From Lacinutrix venerupis (GTDB lineage: Bacteria; Bacteroidota; Bacteroidia; Flavobacteriales; Flavobacteriaceae), in assembly GCF_003663945.1 (NCBI RefSeq), contig NZ_RCCH01000002.1, positions 312,612 through 376,611 on the forward strand: DNA of 64,000 nt. Reading direction: 5' to 3'. A program made the position numbers and the translations under genes. This document shows positions 15,902-23,980 of the stretch, piece by piece. The stretch's first letter is position 1, and every line of letters begins with the position of its first letter. The notes under the pieces are model-generated. The model was given only the letters and a program-made list of their open reading frames with translations, had not been told where the DNA came from and did no database searches.

Positions 15902-16633
15902 TTAATGCAGAGAATTATTATTAATATACTCTAAAAACTTAGACTTATATTGCTCTGAAACCGTTATACGTTGGTCGTTAATAATAATCTGACTACGCTC
16001 TATAACATCTATGTTTTTAAGTGAAATAATAAACGAACGGTGTACACGCATAAACTGTGTTTCTGGTAATTCTTGCTCTAAAGATTTTAAACTCATTAGC
16101 GTTAAAATTGCTTTTGGGTTATCTTTCAACCAGATTTTAATGTAGTCTTTTAACCCTTCAAAATATAAAACATCTGCTAACTTTATTCGCAATTGTTTGT
16201 ATTCCGATTTTACAAAAAGGAATTCTTTTTCTTCAGAAACTATAGGTTCTCTCTTGCCTTTCAACAACTCAAACCAAGTGTTAGCCTTGTTTGCCGAAGT
16301 TAAAAACTCTGCATAATCAAAAGGCTTTAAAAGGTAATCTATAGCTTCTACTTTAAAACCTTCTAACGCATAATGATCGAAAGCTGTAGTGAAAATTACA
16401 CGTGTTTCTTTTGGTAACATTTTAGAAAATTCAATACCAGATAAATCTGGCATTTGTATGTCTAAAAACAATAAATCTACAGGATTATTTTTTATATATT
16501 CCATAGCTTCAATTGCGCTACTACACTTTTGTTTTAAATCTAAAAAAGGTGTTTTTCCCACATAACTTTCTACTAAATTTAAAGCCATAGGCTCATCGTC
16601 TACAATAACACAAGATATTTTTAGGTTGCTCAT
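15902..16633 (-). CDS. LytR/AlgR-type response regulator with LytTR DNA-binding domain
   Basis: 243 aa. Receiver domain residues 1-120 with acidic pocket VDDEP, phosphoacceptor Asp58 in LLFLDIQMPD, and TAFDHYALEGF plus the lysine in YLLKPFDY. Residues about 140-240 form a LytTR DNA-binding domain (FVKSEYKQLRIKLADVLYFE, FMRVHRSFIISLKNI). It is the last gene of the efflux operon, 3 nt after the kinase. By family precedent it binds short direct repeats and activates its target promoter; the paired repeats at 15821 and 22699 are candidate sites. Confidence 0.93.
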   Translation of the reverse strand: MSNLKISCVIVDDEPMALNLVESYVGKTPFLDLKQKCSSAIEAMEYIKNNPVDLLFLDIQMPDLSGIEFSKMLPKETRVIFTTAFDHYALEGFKVEAIDYLLKPFDYAEFLTSANKANTWFELLKGKREPIVSEEKEFLFVKSEYKQLRIKLADVLYFEGLKDYIKIWLKDNPKAILTLMSLKSLEQELPETQFMRVHRSFIISLKNIDVIERSQIIINDQRITVSEQYKSKFLEYINNNSLH

Positions 16634-16636
16634 AAT

Positions 16637-17671
16637 TTAATTGGTTTCAATTTCTAATTGTGCTACAAAACGCGATTCTTTTACAAAGGTTTTAAAACTG
16701 TTTTTGTTTGGATACAACAATTCTAATCGTTTTTTAATATTTGGAAGTCCTATTCCAGAACCACTTTTATCTTCTGTTTTCTTCGGAAAGTTATGATTTT
16801 CGATAGTAAATAAAACCGTTTGATTATCGCAAGTCATATTAATATCAATTGTACTTGCTTTACTAGCAGAAACACCATGTTTAAAAGCGTTTTCAATTAA
16901 TGAAATAAATAATAAAGGTGCAATTTTAATTCCCGTTTCATCTGAAGGAAAACTATAATTAACAACTGTTTTATCAGACACACGAAGCTTCATAAGCTCG
17001 ATATATTTTTTCATAAAATCTATTTCCTTAGTTAAAGCTATAGATTCTTCACTAGTTTCATATAACATGTAACGCATCAATTTGCTTAAACTATGTATTG
17101 ATGTTTTGGCTTGATCTGGAGAAATATCTACCATCGCATAAATATTATTCAACGAATTGAAAAAGAAATGTGGCTGTAGTTGATAATGCAAATGTTGTAA
17201 TTCTGACTGTAATTTAAAATTAGCAGCTTCCTTACGTTCGGCTTCTGTTTGCACCCAACGTTTTGTTGTTTTTACTGCTATTGAAAATAATAATGGTGCC
17301 ATATAAGATACCATTTGAACGTATATAAACATTTTAAAAGGTGGACCAGAACTACTATTATTTGCTCGTTTTTTTACTATATCTTGAAAAAAAGTATTTT
17401 CAACCGTTTCTTTAAAATAAATAAATAAGGCAATACAAATTAAATTAATACCAACAAACCAAACTGTTTTTTTTGTGAATAGAAATTTATCTATTAGTAC
17501 AAAGTAATTTAAATAAAATAATACAGCAGATAGCGCTAACGGAATCCAAAAATGAATAACTACTCTATTAATATCTTGCTCTTGACCGTAAGACAATAAG
17601 TAAGGCATACTAAACAATACAAACCAAACTAAAATGTGTGAGAGTATTGTTATATTTTTATTTTTAATCAT
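16637..17671 (-). CDS. Sensor histidine kinase (LytS/YehU-like, His_kinase family)
   Basis: 344 aa. Four hydrophobic segments in the first 150 residues form the sensor, without an obvious extracytoplasmic ligand domain. The dimerisation/phosphoacceptor region reads LQPHFFFNSLNNIYAM, with the phosphorylated His in PHFFFN; the ATP-binding part has LFISLIENAFKHGV and SGIGLPNIKKRLELL. It should phosphorylate the LytTR regulator encoded 3 nt downstream. Located inside an export operon, it probably senses the compound or envelope state handled by the pump (inference). Confidence 0.92.
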   Translation of the reverse strand: MIKNKNITILSHILVWFVLFSMPYLLSYGQEQDINRVVIHFWIPLALSAVLFYLNYFVLIDKFLFTKKTVWFVGINLICIALFIYFKETVENTFFQDIVKKRANNSSSGPPFKMFIYVQMVSYMAPLLFSIAVKTTKRWVQTEAERKEAANFKLQSELQHLHYQLQPHFFFNSLNNIYAMVDISPDQAKTSIHSLSKLMRYMLYETSEESIALTKEIDFMKKYIELMKLRVSDKTVVNYSFPSDETGIKIAPLLFISLIENAFKHGVSASKASTIDINMTCDNQTVLFTIENHNFPKKTEDKSGSGIGLPNIKKRLELLYPNKNSFKTFVKESRFVAQLEIETN

Positions 17672-17686
17672 TTTTAAATCTATGTA

Positions 17687-18091
17687 TTAATCCCAACTAT
17701 TTTTGGTTGATACTGCATATTTACCTGCACCAGTAAAAAACAACACTAAGGCACCAAAAGCATATAATAAAATAAGCTCTATTTCAAGTCCACCACTTTT
17801 AGATAAAGCGAATAAATTATCGGAATGTGCAAGAAACATAGCTGCTATCATACCAAAGAAAAAAGCTAGTGATGCTAGGCGTGTTCTAAACCCAATTAAA
17901 ATAAGTATTGGTGCAATTATCTCTGTTACATAAACACCATAAGCCATAAATTCTGGCAATCCAATTCCGGACAGCATACCTTTAATTCCATCAAGATGAC
18001 TTAATTTAGCCACACCATGAAATAGCATTAATGCTGCAACCGTAATTCTTAAAACTAAATACCCTATATCATTATTTTTTTTCATTTTCAT
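17687..18091 (-). CDS. DoxX family membrane protein
   Basis: 134 aa with four membrane helices. The DoxX pattern is clear: RITVAALMLFHGVAKLSHL at the N-terminus, GIGLPEFMAYGVYVTEIIAPI, GFRTRLASLAFFFGMIAA and LLYAFGALVLFFTGAGKYAV. DoxX proteins are poorly defined; some work with redox or thiol-stress systems. It sits between the ABC permease (22 nt gap) and the kinase (15 nt gap), so it is part of the same transcript. An alternative ATG 6 nt downstream is possible. Confidence 0.88.
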   Translation of the reverse strand: MKMKKNNDIGYLVLRITVAALMLFHGVAKLSHLDGIKGMLSGIGLPEFMAYGVYVTEIIAPILILIGFRTRLASLAFFFGMIAAMFLAHSDNLFALSKSGGLEIELILLYAFGALVLFFTGAGKYAVSTKNSWD

Positions 18092-18113
18092 TTTCTTTAA
18101 TTTGTTATTTCTA

Positions 18114-19334
18114 TTACTCGTAACGTAATGCAGTTATTGGATCTAAAGCCGAAGCTTTTCTTGCAGGATACCACCCAAAAAAGATACCTGTTACCGCACA
18201 AACAGCAAACGAAATCACTATAGAATATAATGCAACACTTGTAGGCCAATTTAAGAATTTTTCGATAAAAACTGTGGCTCCGAGTCCTAAGATTACACCA
18301 AGCAATCCACCAGTAATACTTATTAAAATAGCTTCGATTAAAAACTGCATTAAAATATCAGACCCTTTACCACCAACTGCCATACGCAAACCAATTTCTT
18401 TAGTACGCTCTTTTACAGAAACATACATAATATTCATAATTCCTATTCCTCCAATTAATAATGAAATTCCGGCTACTGCAACTAAAAGTACAGTTAACAT
18501 TTCGCTAGTAGAACTAAAGGTAGAAATTAATTCTTCCATAGAACGCACTGTAAAATCATCGTCTTCTGAGTCTAATAATTTATGTTGCTCTCTCAAAATT
18601 TCTGTAACCTGAATTACAGCATCGGCAGCATCATCTTCACTAATTGCAGATGCCATAACCTGATTAAGATAATCTATTGCCAAAATACGTTTTTGTACTG
18701 TAGTATAAGGCGCAATAACAACATCATCTTGATCTTGACCAAACGTATTTTCTCCTTTTTCTTCTAAAACACCAATTACTTTAAACGGAATGTTATTAAA
18801 ACGAATCATTTGTCCAACTGGTTGCTGTCCATCAGGAAATATATTATCTACAACGGTTTGTCCTATAACTGCTACTTTTGAAGCCGATTGCACATCTGCA
18901 TCTGTAAACATACTTCCGCTTTGTAAATCCACTACTTTAATATCTAGATATTCTGGATTAACACCATAAATTGTAGAAGGCCAGTTGTTAGAGCCATTAA
19001 TAACTTGTCCTCCACCATTTACAACAGGTGTAACATAGCTTAACAAACTGGCTTGCTCTTTAATTAATTGATAATTTTGAAGTGTTAAAGTTTGTACATC
19101 TCCTCCACTACCTCTAGCTGGACCTCTATCGTCTGCTCCTGGTCTTATGGTAATCATATTTGAACCCATATTTGAAATGGTAGAACGAATACTCTCTTTA
19201 GAACCTTCTCCAATAGCTAACATTGCTATTACAGACGCCACACCAATAATGATACCTAACATGGTTAGTAAGGTTCTCATTTTATTTAGTACAATTGCTT
19301 TAAAAGCAATTTTTATTAAATTTAATAGTCTCAT
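18114..19334 (-). CDS. MacB-type ABC transporter permease
   Basis: 406 aa. One membrane helix near residues 17-40, then a large periplasmic MacB-like domain (about 45-270), then three C-terminal helices typical of FtsX/MacB (about 275-297, 328-352, 367-390). Motifs: RTLLTMLGIIIGVASVIAML, SVKERTKEIGLRMAVG and FFGWYPARKASALDPI at the end. MacB systems couple cytoplasmic ATP hydrolysis to extrusion of substrates through a TolC channel. Its ATPase is the separate protein encoded 2 nt upstream, rather than fused as in E. coli MacB. Confidence 0.93.
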   Translation of the reverse strand: MRLLNLIKIAFKAIVLNKMRTLLTMLGIIIGVASVIAMLAIGEGSKESIRSTISNMGSNMITIRPGADDRGPARGSGGDVQTLTLQNYQLIKEQASLLSYVTPVVNGGGQVINGSNNWPSTIYGVNPEYLDIKVVDLQSGSMFTDADVQSASKVAVIGQTVVDNIFPDGQQPVGQMIRFNNIPFKVIGVLEEKGENTFGQDQDDVVIAPYTTVQKRILAIDYLNQVMASAISEDDAADAVIQVTEILREQHKLLDSEDDDFTVRSMEELISTFSSTSEMLTVLLVAVAGISLLIGGIGIMNIMYVSVKERTKEIGLRMAVGGKGSDILMQFLIEAILISITGGLLGVILGLGATVFIEKFLNWPTSVALYSIVISFAVCAVTGIFFGWYPARKASALDPITALRYE

Positions 19335-19336
19335 AA

Positions 19337-20080
19337 TTAATCGTCTTGTTTAGGCAGTTTTGCTAATTGCTCTGCTGCAGATTGTATTTTATGATTTTTA
19401 TAATCTTGCATGATATTTCCATCTTTTAACACGATTGTTCTGCTACTAAAAGTGGCAATATCTGGCTCGTGTGTTACAAAAGTTATGGTAATCCCTTTTT
19501 GATTTAACTCTTGAAACAAGGACATAATTTCGTAAGACGTTCTTGTGTCTAAGTTTCCTGTGGCTTCATCTGCCAAAATCATTACTGGATTATTTACCAA
19601 CGATCTTGCAATAGCGACACGCTGTTGTTGTCCTCCTGAAAGCTGCGAAGGTGTATGATGCAAACGCTCACCCAAACCAACCATTTCTAATGCTTTTATA
19701 GCACGTTCTCTGCGCTCTTCAGTAGACACTTTACTGTTATATAACAATGGTAATTCTACGTTTTCAATTGCAGATGTTCTTGCTAATAAGTTATAAGATT
19801 GAAATATGAATCCTATTTTTTCGTTTCTTATTGTTGCTAATTCATTTCGGCTTAAAGCCTTAACACTTACGCCATCAATTTCATATTCTCCAGAGGTTGG
19901 TTGATCTAAACAGCCTAAAATGTTAAGCATCGTACTTTTTCCAGAACCACTAGAACCCATTATGGTAACAAATTCACCTTCTTTTATATTAAAAGAAATT
20001 CCTTTTAAGGCATGTACCGTTTCGGTTCCCATGGTAAACTGACGTTTTAAGTCTTCTATTTTAATAATATCTTTACTCAT
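19337..20080 (-). CDS. ABC transporter ATP-binding protein (MacB/LolD type)
   Basis: 247 aa. Walker [12 protein letters not shown]-loop [10 protein letters not shown], signature [16 protein letters not shown], Walker [13 protein letters not shown] and H-loop TFVTHEPDI are all intact. It energises the MacB-like permease encoded 2 nt downstream and follows the adaptor gene by 5 nt. The drug- or peptide-export interpretation rests on the adaptor and TolC partners in the same operon; a LolD-like lipoprotein role is less likely with those partners. Confidence 0.95.
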   Translation of the reverse strand: MSKDIIKIEDLKRQFTMGTETVHALKGISFNIKEGEFVTIMGSSGSGKSTMLNILGCLDQPTSGEYEIDGVSVKALSRNELATIRNEKIGFIFQSYNLLARTSAIENVELPLLYNSKVSTEERRERAIKALEMVGLGERLHHTPSQLSGGQQQRVAIARSLVNNPVMILADEATGNLDTRTSYEIMSLFQELNQKGITITFVTHEPDIATFSSRTIVLKDGNIMQDYKNHKIQSAAEQLAKLPKQDD

Positions 20081-20085
20081 GGCTT

Positions 20086-21294
20086 TTATTTTTTCTTGTT
20101 TCCTCCTGGACGTTGTGGCATAAACGGACTTTCGTTTGCTCCTGCTGGTCCTGAAGCTTCTGATTTTGATACACCTTTTAAACTATATACTAACTCATCA
20201 CCTTTATTAATTCCACTTAATACCTCTACGTTAACTCCATCACTAGCTCCAAGTGTTACTGTTTTTGGTGTTATACTTTTATCTTTTCCTAATACCCAAA
20301 GTGTAGTTTCATTTTTAGAATTTACCTTATTAGTATTTGATAAATTATGAAATGCATTGTAAGACGCTAACGTTTCTGTATCTGGAGTAAAGTTTATGGC
20401 TTTGGCTTCTGCAGTTAACACATTGTTTAGCTCTAAAGTATAAATTGAAATGGTTGCTGTTAATCCTGGTTTAAGTTTTAAATCTGGATTGTGCGCCTTA
20501 ATAACCACTGTATACGTTACTACGTTTGAGGTTACTGTTGGATCTAAACGAACCTGAGTAACTTCTCCTTCAAAAGTTTCGCCTAAATAAGCATCTACTG
20601 TAAAGGTTACACGTTGTCCTTCTTTTACATTACCAATATCTGCTTCATCTACATCTGCTTCTACTTGCATTTCTTTTAAATCTTGAGCTATTGTAAATAA
20701 GGTTGGTGTGCTTAAACTTGCTGCAACGGTTTGTCCTTCGTCAATTGCTCTAGATAATACAACGCCATCAATTGGAGAATAAATATTGGCATATTCTAAA
20801 TTGGTTCTAGCCGATTGTAAATCTGAATAACGCTGTGTTACCGTTCCTTTAGCGGTTGCATAATTAAATGCAGCATCATCAAAATCTGATTTACTTATGA
20901 CTTGATTATCGTAAAGCGTTTGTTGTCTGTCGTAAATAGTTTTGGTATAATTTCTTTGGCTTACAGCATTATCGTAAGCTGCTTGTGCTTGTGTTTTTGC
21001 AGCATTTAAGTTGGTTTTATCTAATTCTGCAATAAGCTGACCTTCTTTAACAACGCTATTGTAATCCACATAAATTTTCTCGACAACTCCAGAAACTTGT
21101 GTACCAACTTCAACTTGTGTAATTGGCTCTATGGTTCCTGTTGCAGTAACCATAGTGGTTACATTTGCTTTTTTAGCTGTTACTGTTTTTGGTTCTATAA
21201 CTATGGCATCTTCACCATTTATAAAACTGAATGCTACAATAGCAAGTATTACTAATACTACGCTTCCTAATATGATTTTCTTTTTAGATTTCAT
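20086..21294 (-). CDS. Periplasmic adaptor (membrane fusion) protein of a MacA-like efflux system
   Basis: 402 aa. An N-terminal membrane anchor (residues 8-24) precedes a biotinyl/lipoyl-like half (GTIEPITQVEVGTQVSGVVE), a helical hairpin (about 90-165, rich in Ala and Gln), the second lipoyl half (ANIYSPIDGVVLSRAIDEGQ) and beta-barrel domains. It bridges the inner-membrane MacB-like transporter and the outer-membrane TolC-like channel. tolC is 7 nt upstream and the ATPase 5 nt downstream. The C-terminus is Pro/Gly/Lys-rich (RPGGNKKK). Confidence 0.93.
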   Translation of the reverse strand: MKSKKKIILGSVVLVILAIVAFSFINGEDAIVIEPKTVTAKKANVTTMVTATGTIEPITQVEVGTQVSGVVEKIYVDYNSVVKEGQLIAELDKTNLNAAKTQAQAAYDNAVSQRNYTKTIYDRQQTLYDNQVISKSDFDDAAFNYATAKGTVTQRYSDLQSARTNLEYANIYSPIDGVVLSRAIDEGQTVAASLSTPTLFTIAQDLKEMQVEADVDEADIGNVKEGQRVTFTVDAYLGETFEGEVTQVRLDPTVTSNVVTYTVVIKAHNPDLKLKPGLTATISIYTLELNNVLTAEAKAINFTPDTETLASYNAFHNLSNTNKVNSKNETTLWVLGKDKSITPKTVTLGASDGVNVEVLSGINKGDELVYSLKGVSKSEASGPAGANESPFMPQRPGGNKKK

Positions 21295-21301
21295 AATTCT
21301 G

Positions 21302-22636
21302 TTAATTAATTTTAATATTGTTTCCTTGATAAAATTGTAATAATTGATGGTATAAAATATTTAAGTATTTTGCCTGCAAGTAGTTTTGTTGAGTATTTGT
21401 AAAAGTGTTTTGACTTATTACCAAATCGGTTGTACTTAAATCTCCTAATTCATACTTTTTTTGTGCTAACTTGTAACTTTGCTCTGCTGCAGCTTTAGAG
21501 GCTTCCGAAGCTATTAATTGCTCTTGAGCAGAGACTGCATTTTGATAAGCCGTTTCAACTTTTTTATAAACTTCTTTTTCCGTAGTTTGCTTTTGTATTT
21601 GGGCTTTTTCAATATTTATAGTTGCGGTTTGCACTTCTGCTTTTGTTTGATTTCTGTTGAAAATTGGGATAGTTAACGATAATCCTAATTTTTGATTGAA
21701 ATTGACATCAAATTGATCTGAAAATGTATTATCATTTATACTTGTGTAACCAGAACCAATACTTCCTGTTAAAGATAATGTTGGTAAAAATCCACCTTTA
21801 GCAATGTCTAATTCTTTTTCGCTTGCTGCAATATTTAAATTACTAGTTTGTATTTCTGGCAAGAAGCTTAAGGCATTATTATAGATTTCGTTTTTATTAA
21901 GTTCTAGGTTTATTAAATCGATATCATCGTCTAAACTTTTAATTTCAATAGTATCTAAAGGCGATAATTCTAATAATTGTTTTAATTGAATGATGTATTG
22001 TTGATAATCATTTTTAGCCGCAATTACATTGTATTTATTTGTTGCTGCCTGACTTTGAGCTTCTGTATAATCGCTTAATGCAATAGTTCCTGCATCTAAA
22101 CGTGCTTTTGCTCTTAGCACTTCTTTTTCTGAAGCATTTACATTATTTTCTGCAATAGCAATACTTTCTTTACTATAAAGCGTTTGTAAATAGATTTCTA
22201 AAATACTTAAAACAATATTGTTTTTTTCTACTTCCTCTTGGTAAACACTCTGCTCTAGAAATAATTTATTTTGTTCTATTTGATTGTTAATTTGGTTTCC
22301 TTGAAACAAAGTCATTGAACTATTTATTCCAACATTTGTACTGTGTATTTGATCGGTAACATAATCGCTAGTAATTGGATCTATAGTACTTCCGTTAGAA
22401 AAACTCTGTGATGCGCTTCCAAATAAATTTGGTAATCTAGACGACTTCGCTTTACTGTAATCTATTTCTGCTATACTTTTATTTAAAGCAGCATCTTTAA
22501 CAACAATGTTATTTTCTAGAGCATAATCGATGAGCTCTTCTAAAGACCAAACTTTTGTGTTAGTGCTAGGTAAACTTTCTTGTGCAAATGCTATTTGCAT
22601 AAAAAAGAAACTTGCTATGATGATATATAATTTCAT
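21302..22636 (-). CDS. TolC family outer membrane efflux protein
   Basis: 444 aa. Signal peptide residues 1-18 (IAFAQ), then two repeated outer-membrane-efflux halves with long Ala/Gln/Glu-rich helices (for example YTEAQSQAATNKYNVIAAKN and TTEKEVYKKVETAYQNAVSA). It forms the outer-membrane channel for the adaptor-ABC complex encoded immediately downstream. It is the first gene of a seven-gene operon, with gaps of 7, 5, 2, 22, 15 and 3 nt, ending in the LytTR regulator. The leader contains a palindrome at 22642-22662 and a repeat at 22699-22761. Confidence 0.93.
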   Translation of the reverse strand: MKLYIIIASFFFMQIAFAQESLPSTNTKVWSLEELIDYALENNIVVKDAALNKSIAEIDYSKAKSSRLPNLFGSASQSFSNGSTIDPITSDYVTDQIHSTNVGINSSMTLFQGNQINNQIEQNKLFLEQSVYQEEVEKNNIVLSILEIYLQTLYSKESIAIAENNVNASEKEVLRAKARLDAGTIALSDYTEAQSQAATNKYNVIAAKNDYQQYIIQLKQLLELSPLDTIEIKSLDDDIDLINLELNKNEIYNNALSFLPEIQTSNLNIAASEKELDIAKGGFLPTLSLTGSIGSGYTSINDNTFSDQFDVNFNQKLGLSLTIPIFNRNQTKAEVQTATINIEKAQIQKQTTEKEVYKKVETAYQNAVSAQEQLIASEASKAAAEQSYKLAQKKYELGDLSTTDLVISQNTFTNTQQNYLQAKYLNILYHQLLQFYQGNNIKIN

Positions 22637-22641
22637 TTTAA

Positions 22642-22662
22642 AAGTGTTTTAAATTAACACTT
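22642..22662. promoter_or_regulatory. Inverted repeat in the tolC leader
   Basis: AAGTGTT and AACACTT flank a 7-nt AT spacer, 5 nt before the tolC ATG. On the minus strand CATCTTTG (22663-22670, one mismatch to TAnnTTTG) lies directly upstream and could be the -7 box. No -33 TTTG is seen, which would fit an activator-dependent promoter. Confidence 0.4.
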
Positions 22663-22698
22663 CAAAGATGAAACTATATGCATTCTTATTATAAAGCG

Positions 22699-22761
22699 AT
22701 AGACGTTTGAGGGTTTTTACTATACGAAATCGGGAAATCTATCGATGAGATTTTTGAAAAG
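22699..22761. repeat. Imperfect direct repeat, copy 2 (upstream of tolC)
   Basis: Counterpart of 15821-15885, in the same orientation relative to its downstream gene. Conserved blocks: ATAGAC, TAC.AAATCG, GATGAGAT, TTTTTGAA.AG. It lies 63-125 nt before the tolC start, where an activator would bind. Copy 1 is 2 nt longer, between GATGAGAT and the final block. Confidence 0.6.
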
Positions 22762-23168
22762 TACTCACTAATTAATTATTTAAATAAATAACATTAGTAT
22801 TAAATCTAAATAAATAGTCATAAATTATTATAACAAATTTGATATATCTAACAATGTCGTTTACAAGTATTCACAAATAGAATTAACAACTATGTTGCAT
22901 TGTTCAATTTTATTTTAATAATTTACTTTAAACGTCTAGGATATTAGTACCAAGAATAAACGGAAATAAGGATATACTATTATAAACACAACCAAAGGAG
23001 CGTTAATTTTTATAGACTAAGTGAGGAAGGAAATTTTTATAATTTTTTTTTAAAATCTTAATTTAAAACAGAAACCGTTAGTTACGCATAGAGCCAACTA
23101 ACGTCTTGTTTCTAATATAAAATAACTTGACTTCCTATTTTTACAAATAGTATTTTTTATGGTTGCAT
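22762..23168. other. Intergenic region between the efflux operon and the glycan locus
   Basis: No open reading frame of convincing quality. CGTTAGTT (23076-23083) and AACTAACG (23096-23103) form a perfect 8-bp inverted repeat around a 12-nt loop. CTATTT-TTAC-AAATAG near 23134-23150, followed by a T-rich stretch on the plus strand, is a weak hairpin. No clear terminator for the minus-strand glycan operon was found. Confidence 0.4.
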
Positions 23169-23963
23169 TTAGTGTATTAAAACTTTTTTTACAATTTGTT
23201 TATCATTTAGATTAATCTTTATAAAATATAAACTATTAGCACTTAATTTAAAATCTAAACTTGCTTTATTTTTATTAATAAAATTATATGTATTTACAAG
23301 TTTTCCATTTAAATTAAAAACAGTAATATTTGAAATATTATTATTAGCCACATTTAAAGTAAGCATTCTATTGTTTTTATTATATGATGAAGTAACTCCT
23401 GTTTGATGATTAAAATCATTTATACTTAATGCGCTAGGCTCTAAAATTTGAAATTGCTGATTAGGATTACTAGGATTAACTTCATAAGTCTGAATTTGTC
23501 CTCCAGAAGAACCATCTTGAATATCAAACGCTTTGATAGGATTATTAACTGAGCCAAAATTACAAGTTGTAAAAGCTATCTCTATTGTATAATTATTTGC
23601 AACTGCAGATTGAGAAATTTTGAATTCAACATTTAAATCTGAACTATTAAAATTAGCTTTTACATCTCCAAAATTACCACACCAACTATCATTAATCCCT
23701 AAAGTATTACCAGAACCATTATTAACTATTTTATAAATATCGTTTCCTTGATGTGTAAATGTCCATAATTGATAATTATCAGTATCATTAGGTGAAGCCA
23801 TAAAAGCTTCATAATCATCACCAGTTTCAGTGGTCATAACTTCTGTATTTACTGAATTAAAAATCTTATAACTTCCGTCTGCTATTATTTGTGAAAACGA
23901 TACACAACTAATCAACAAAGCTAAGGTGAGAAATATTGTTTTTTTAAAGTATTTTTTTTTCAT
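23169..23963 (-). CDS. Ricin-type lectin-domain protein with T9SS C-terminal sorting domain
   Basis: 264 aa. Signal peptide about residues 1-25 (CVSFSQ). Residues about 28-170 form a ricin B-like beta-trefoil region with repeated QLWTF and QQFQI motifs (the QxW/F pattern) and GNTLGINDSWCGNFGD. Residues about 190-264 match the type IX (Por) sorting domain: ITVFNLNGKLVNTYNF, FKLSANSLYFIKI and KQIVKKVLIH. It is therefore a secreted or surface carbohydrate-binding protein with no catalytic domain. It is the last gene of the glycan operon, 17 nt after the second GH30 gene. Confidence 0.8.
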   Translation of the reverse strand: MKKKYFKKTIFLTLALLISCVSFSQIIADGSYKIFNSVNTEVMTTETGDDYEAFMASPNDTDNYQLWTFTHQGNDIYKIVNNGSGNTLGINDSWCGNFGDVKANFNSSDLNVEFKISQSAVANNYTIEIAFTTCNFGSVNNPIKAFDIQDGSSGGQIQTYEVNPSNPNQQFQILEPSALSINDFNHQTGVTSSYNKNNRMLTLNVANNNISNITVFNLNGKLVNTYNFINKNKASLDFKLSANSLYFIKINLNDKQIVKKVLIH

Positions 23964-23980
23964 AATAATGAAGTTTTAAA

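Noticed and set aside
22690-23110. Recurring AACGTCT words in the non-coding region (also at 15762)
   Set aside because: The expected number of such 7-8-mers in this window is above one, spacing and orientation are irregular, and only the copy inside the 22699 repeat has other support.
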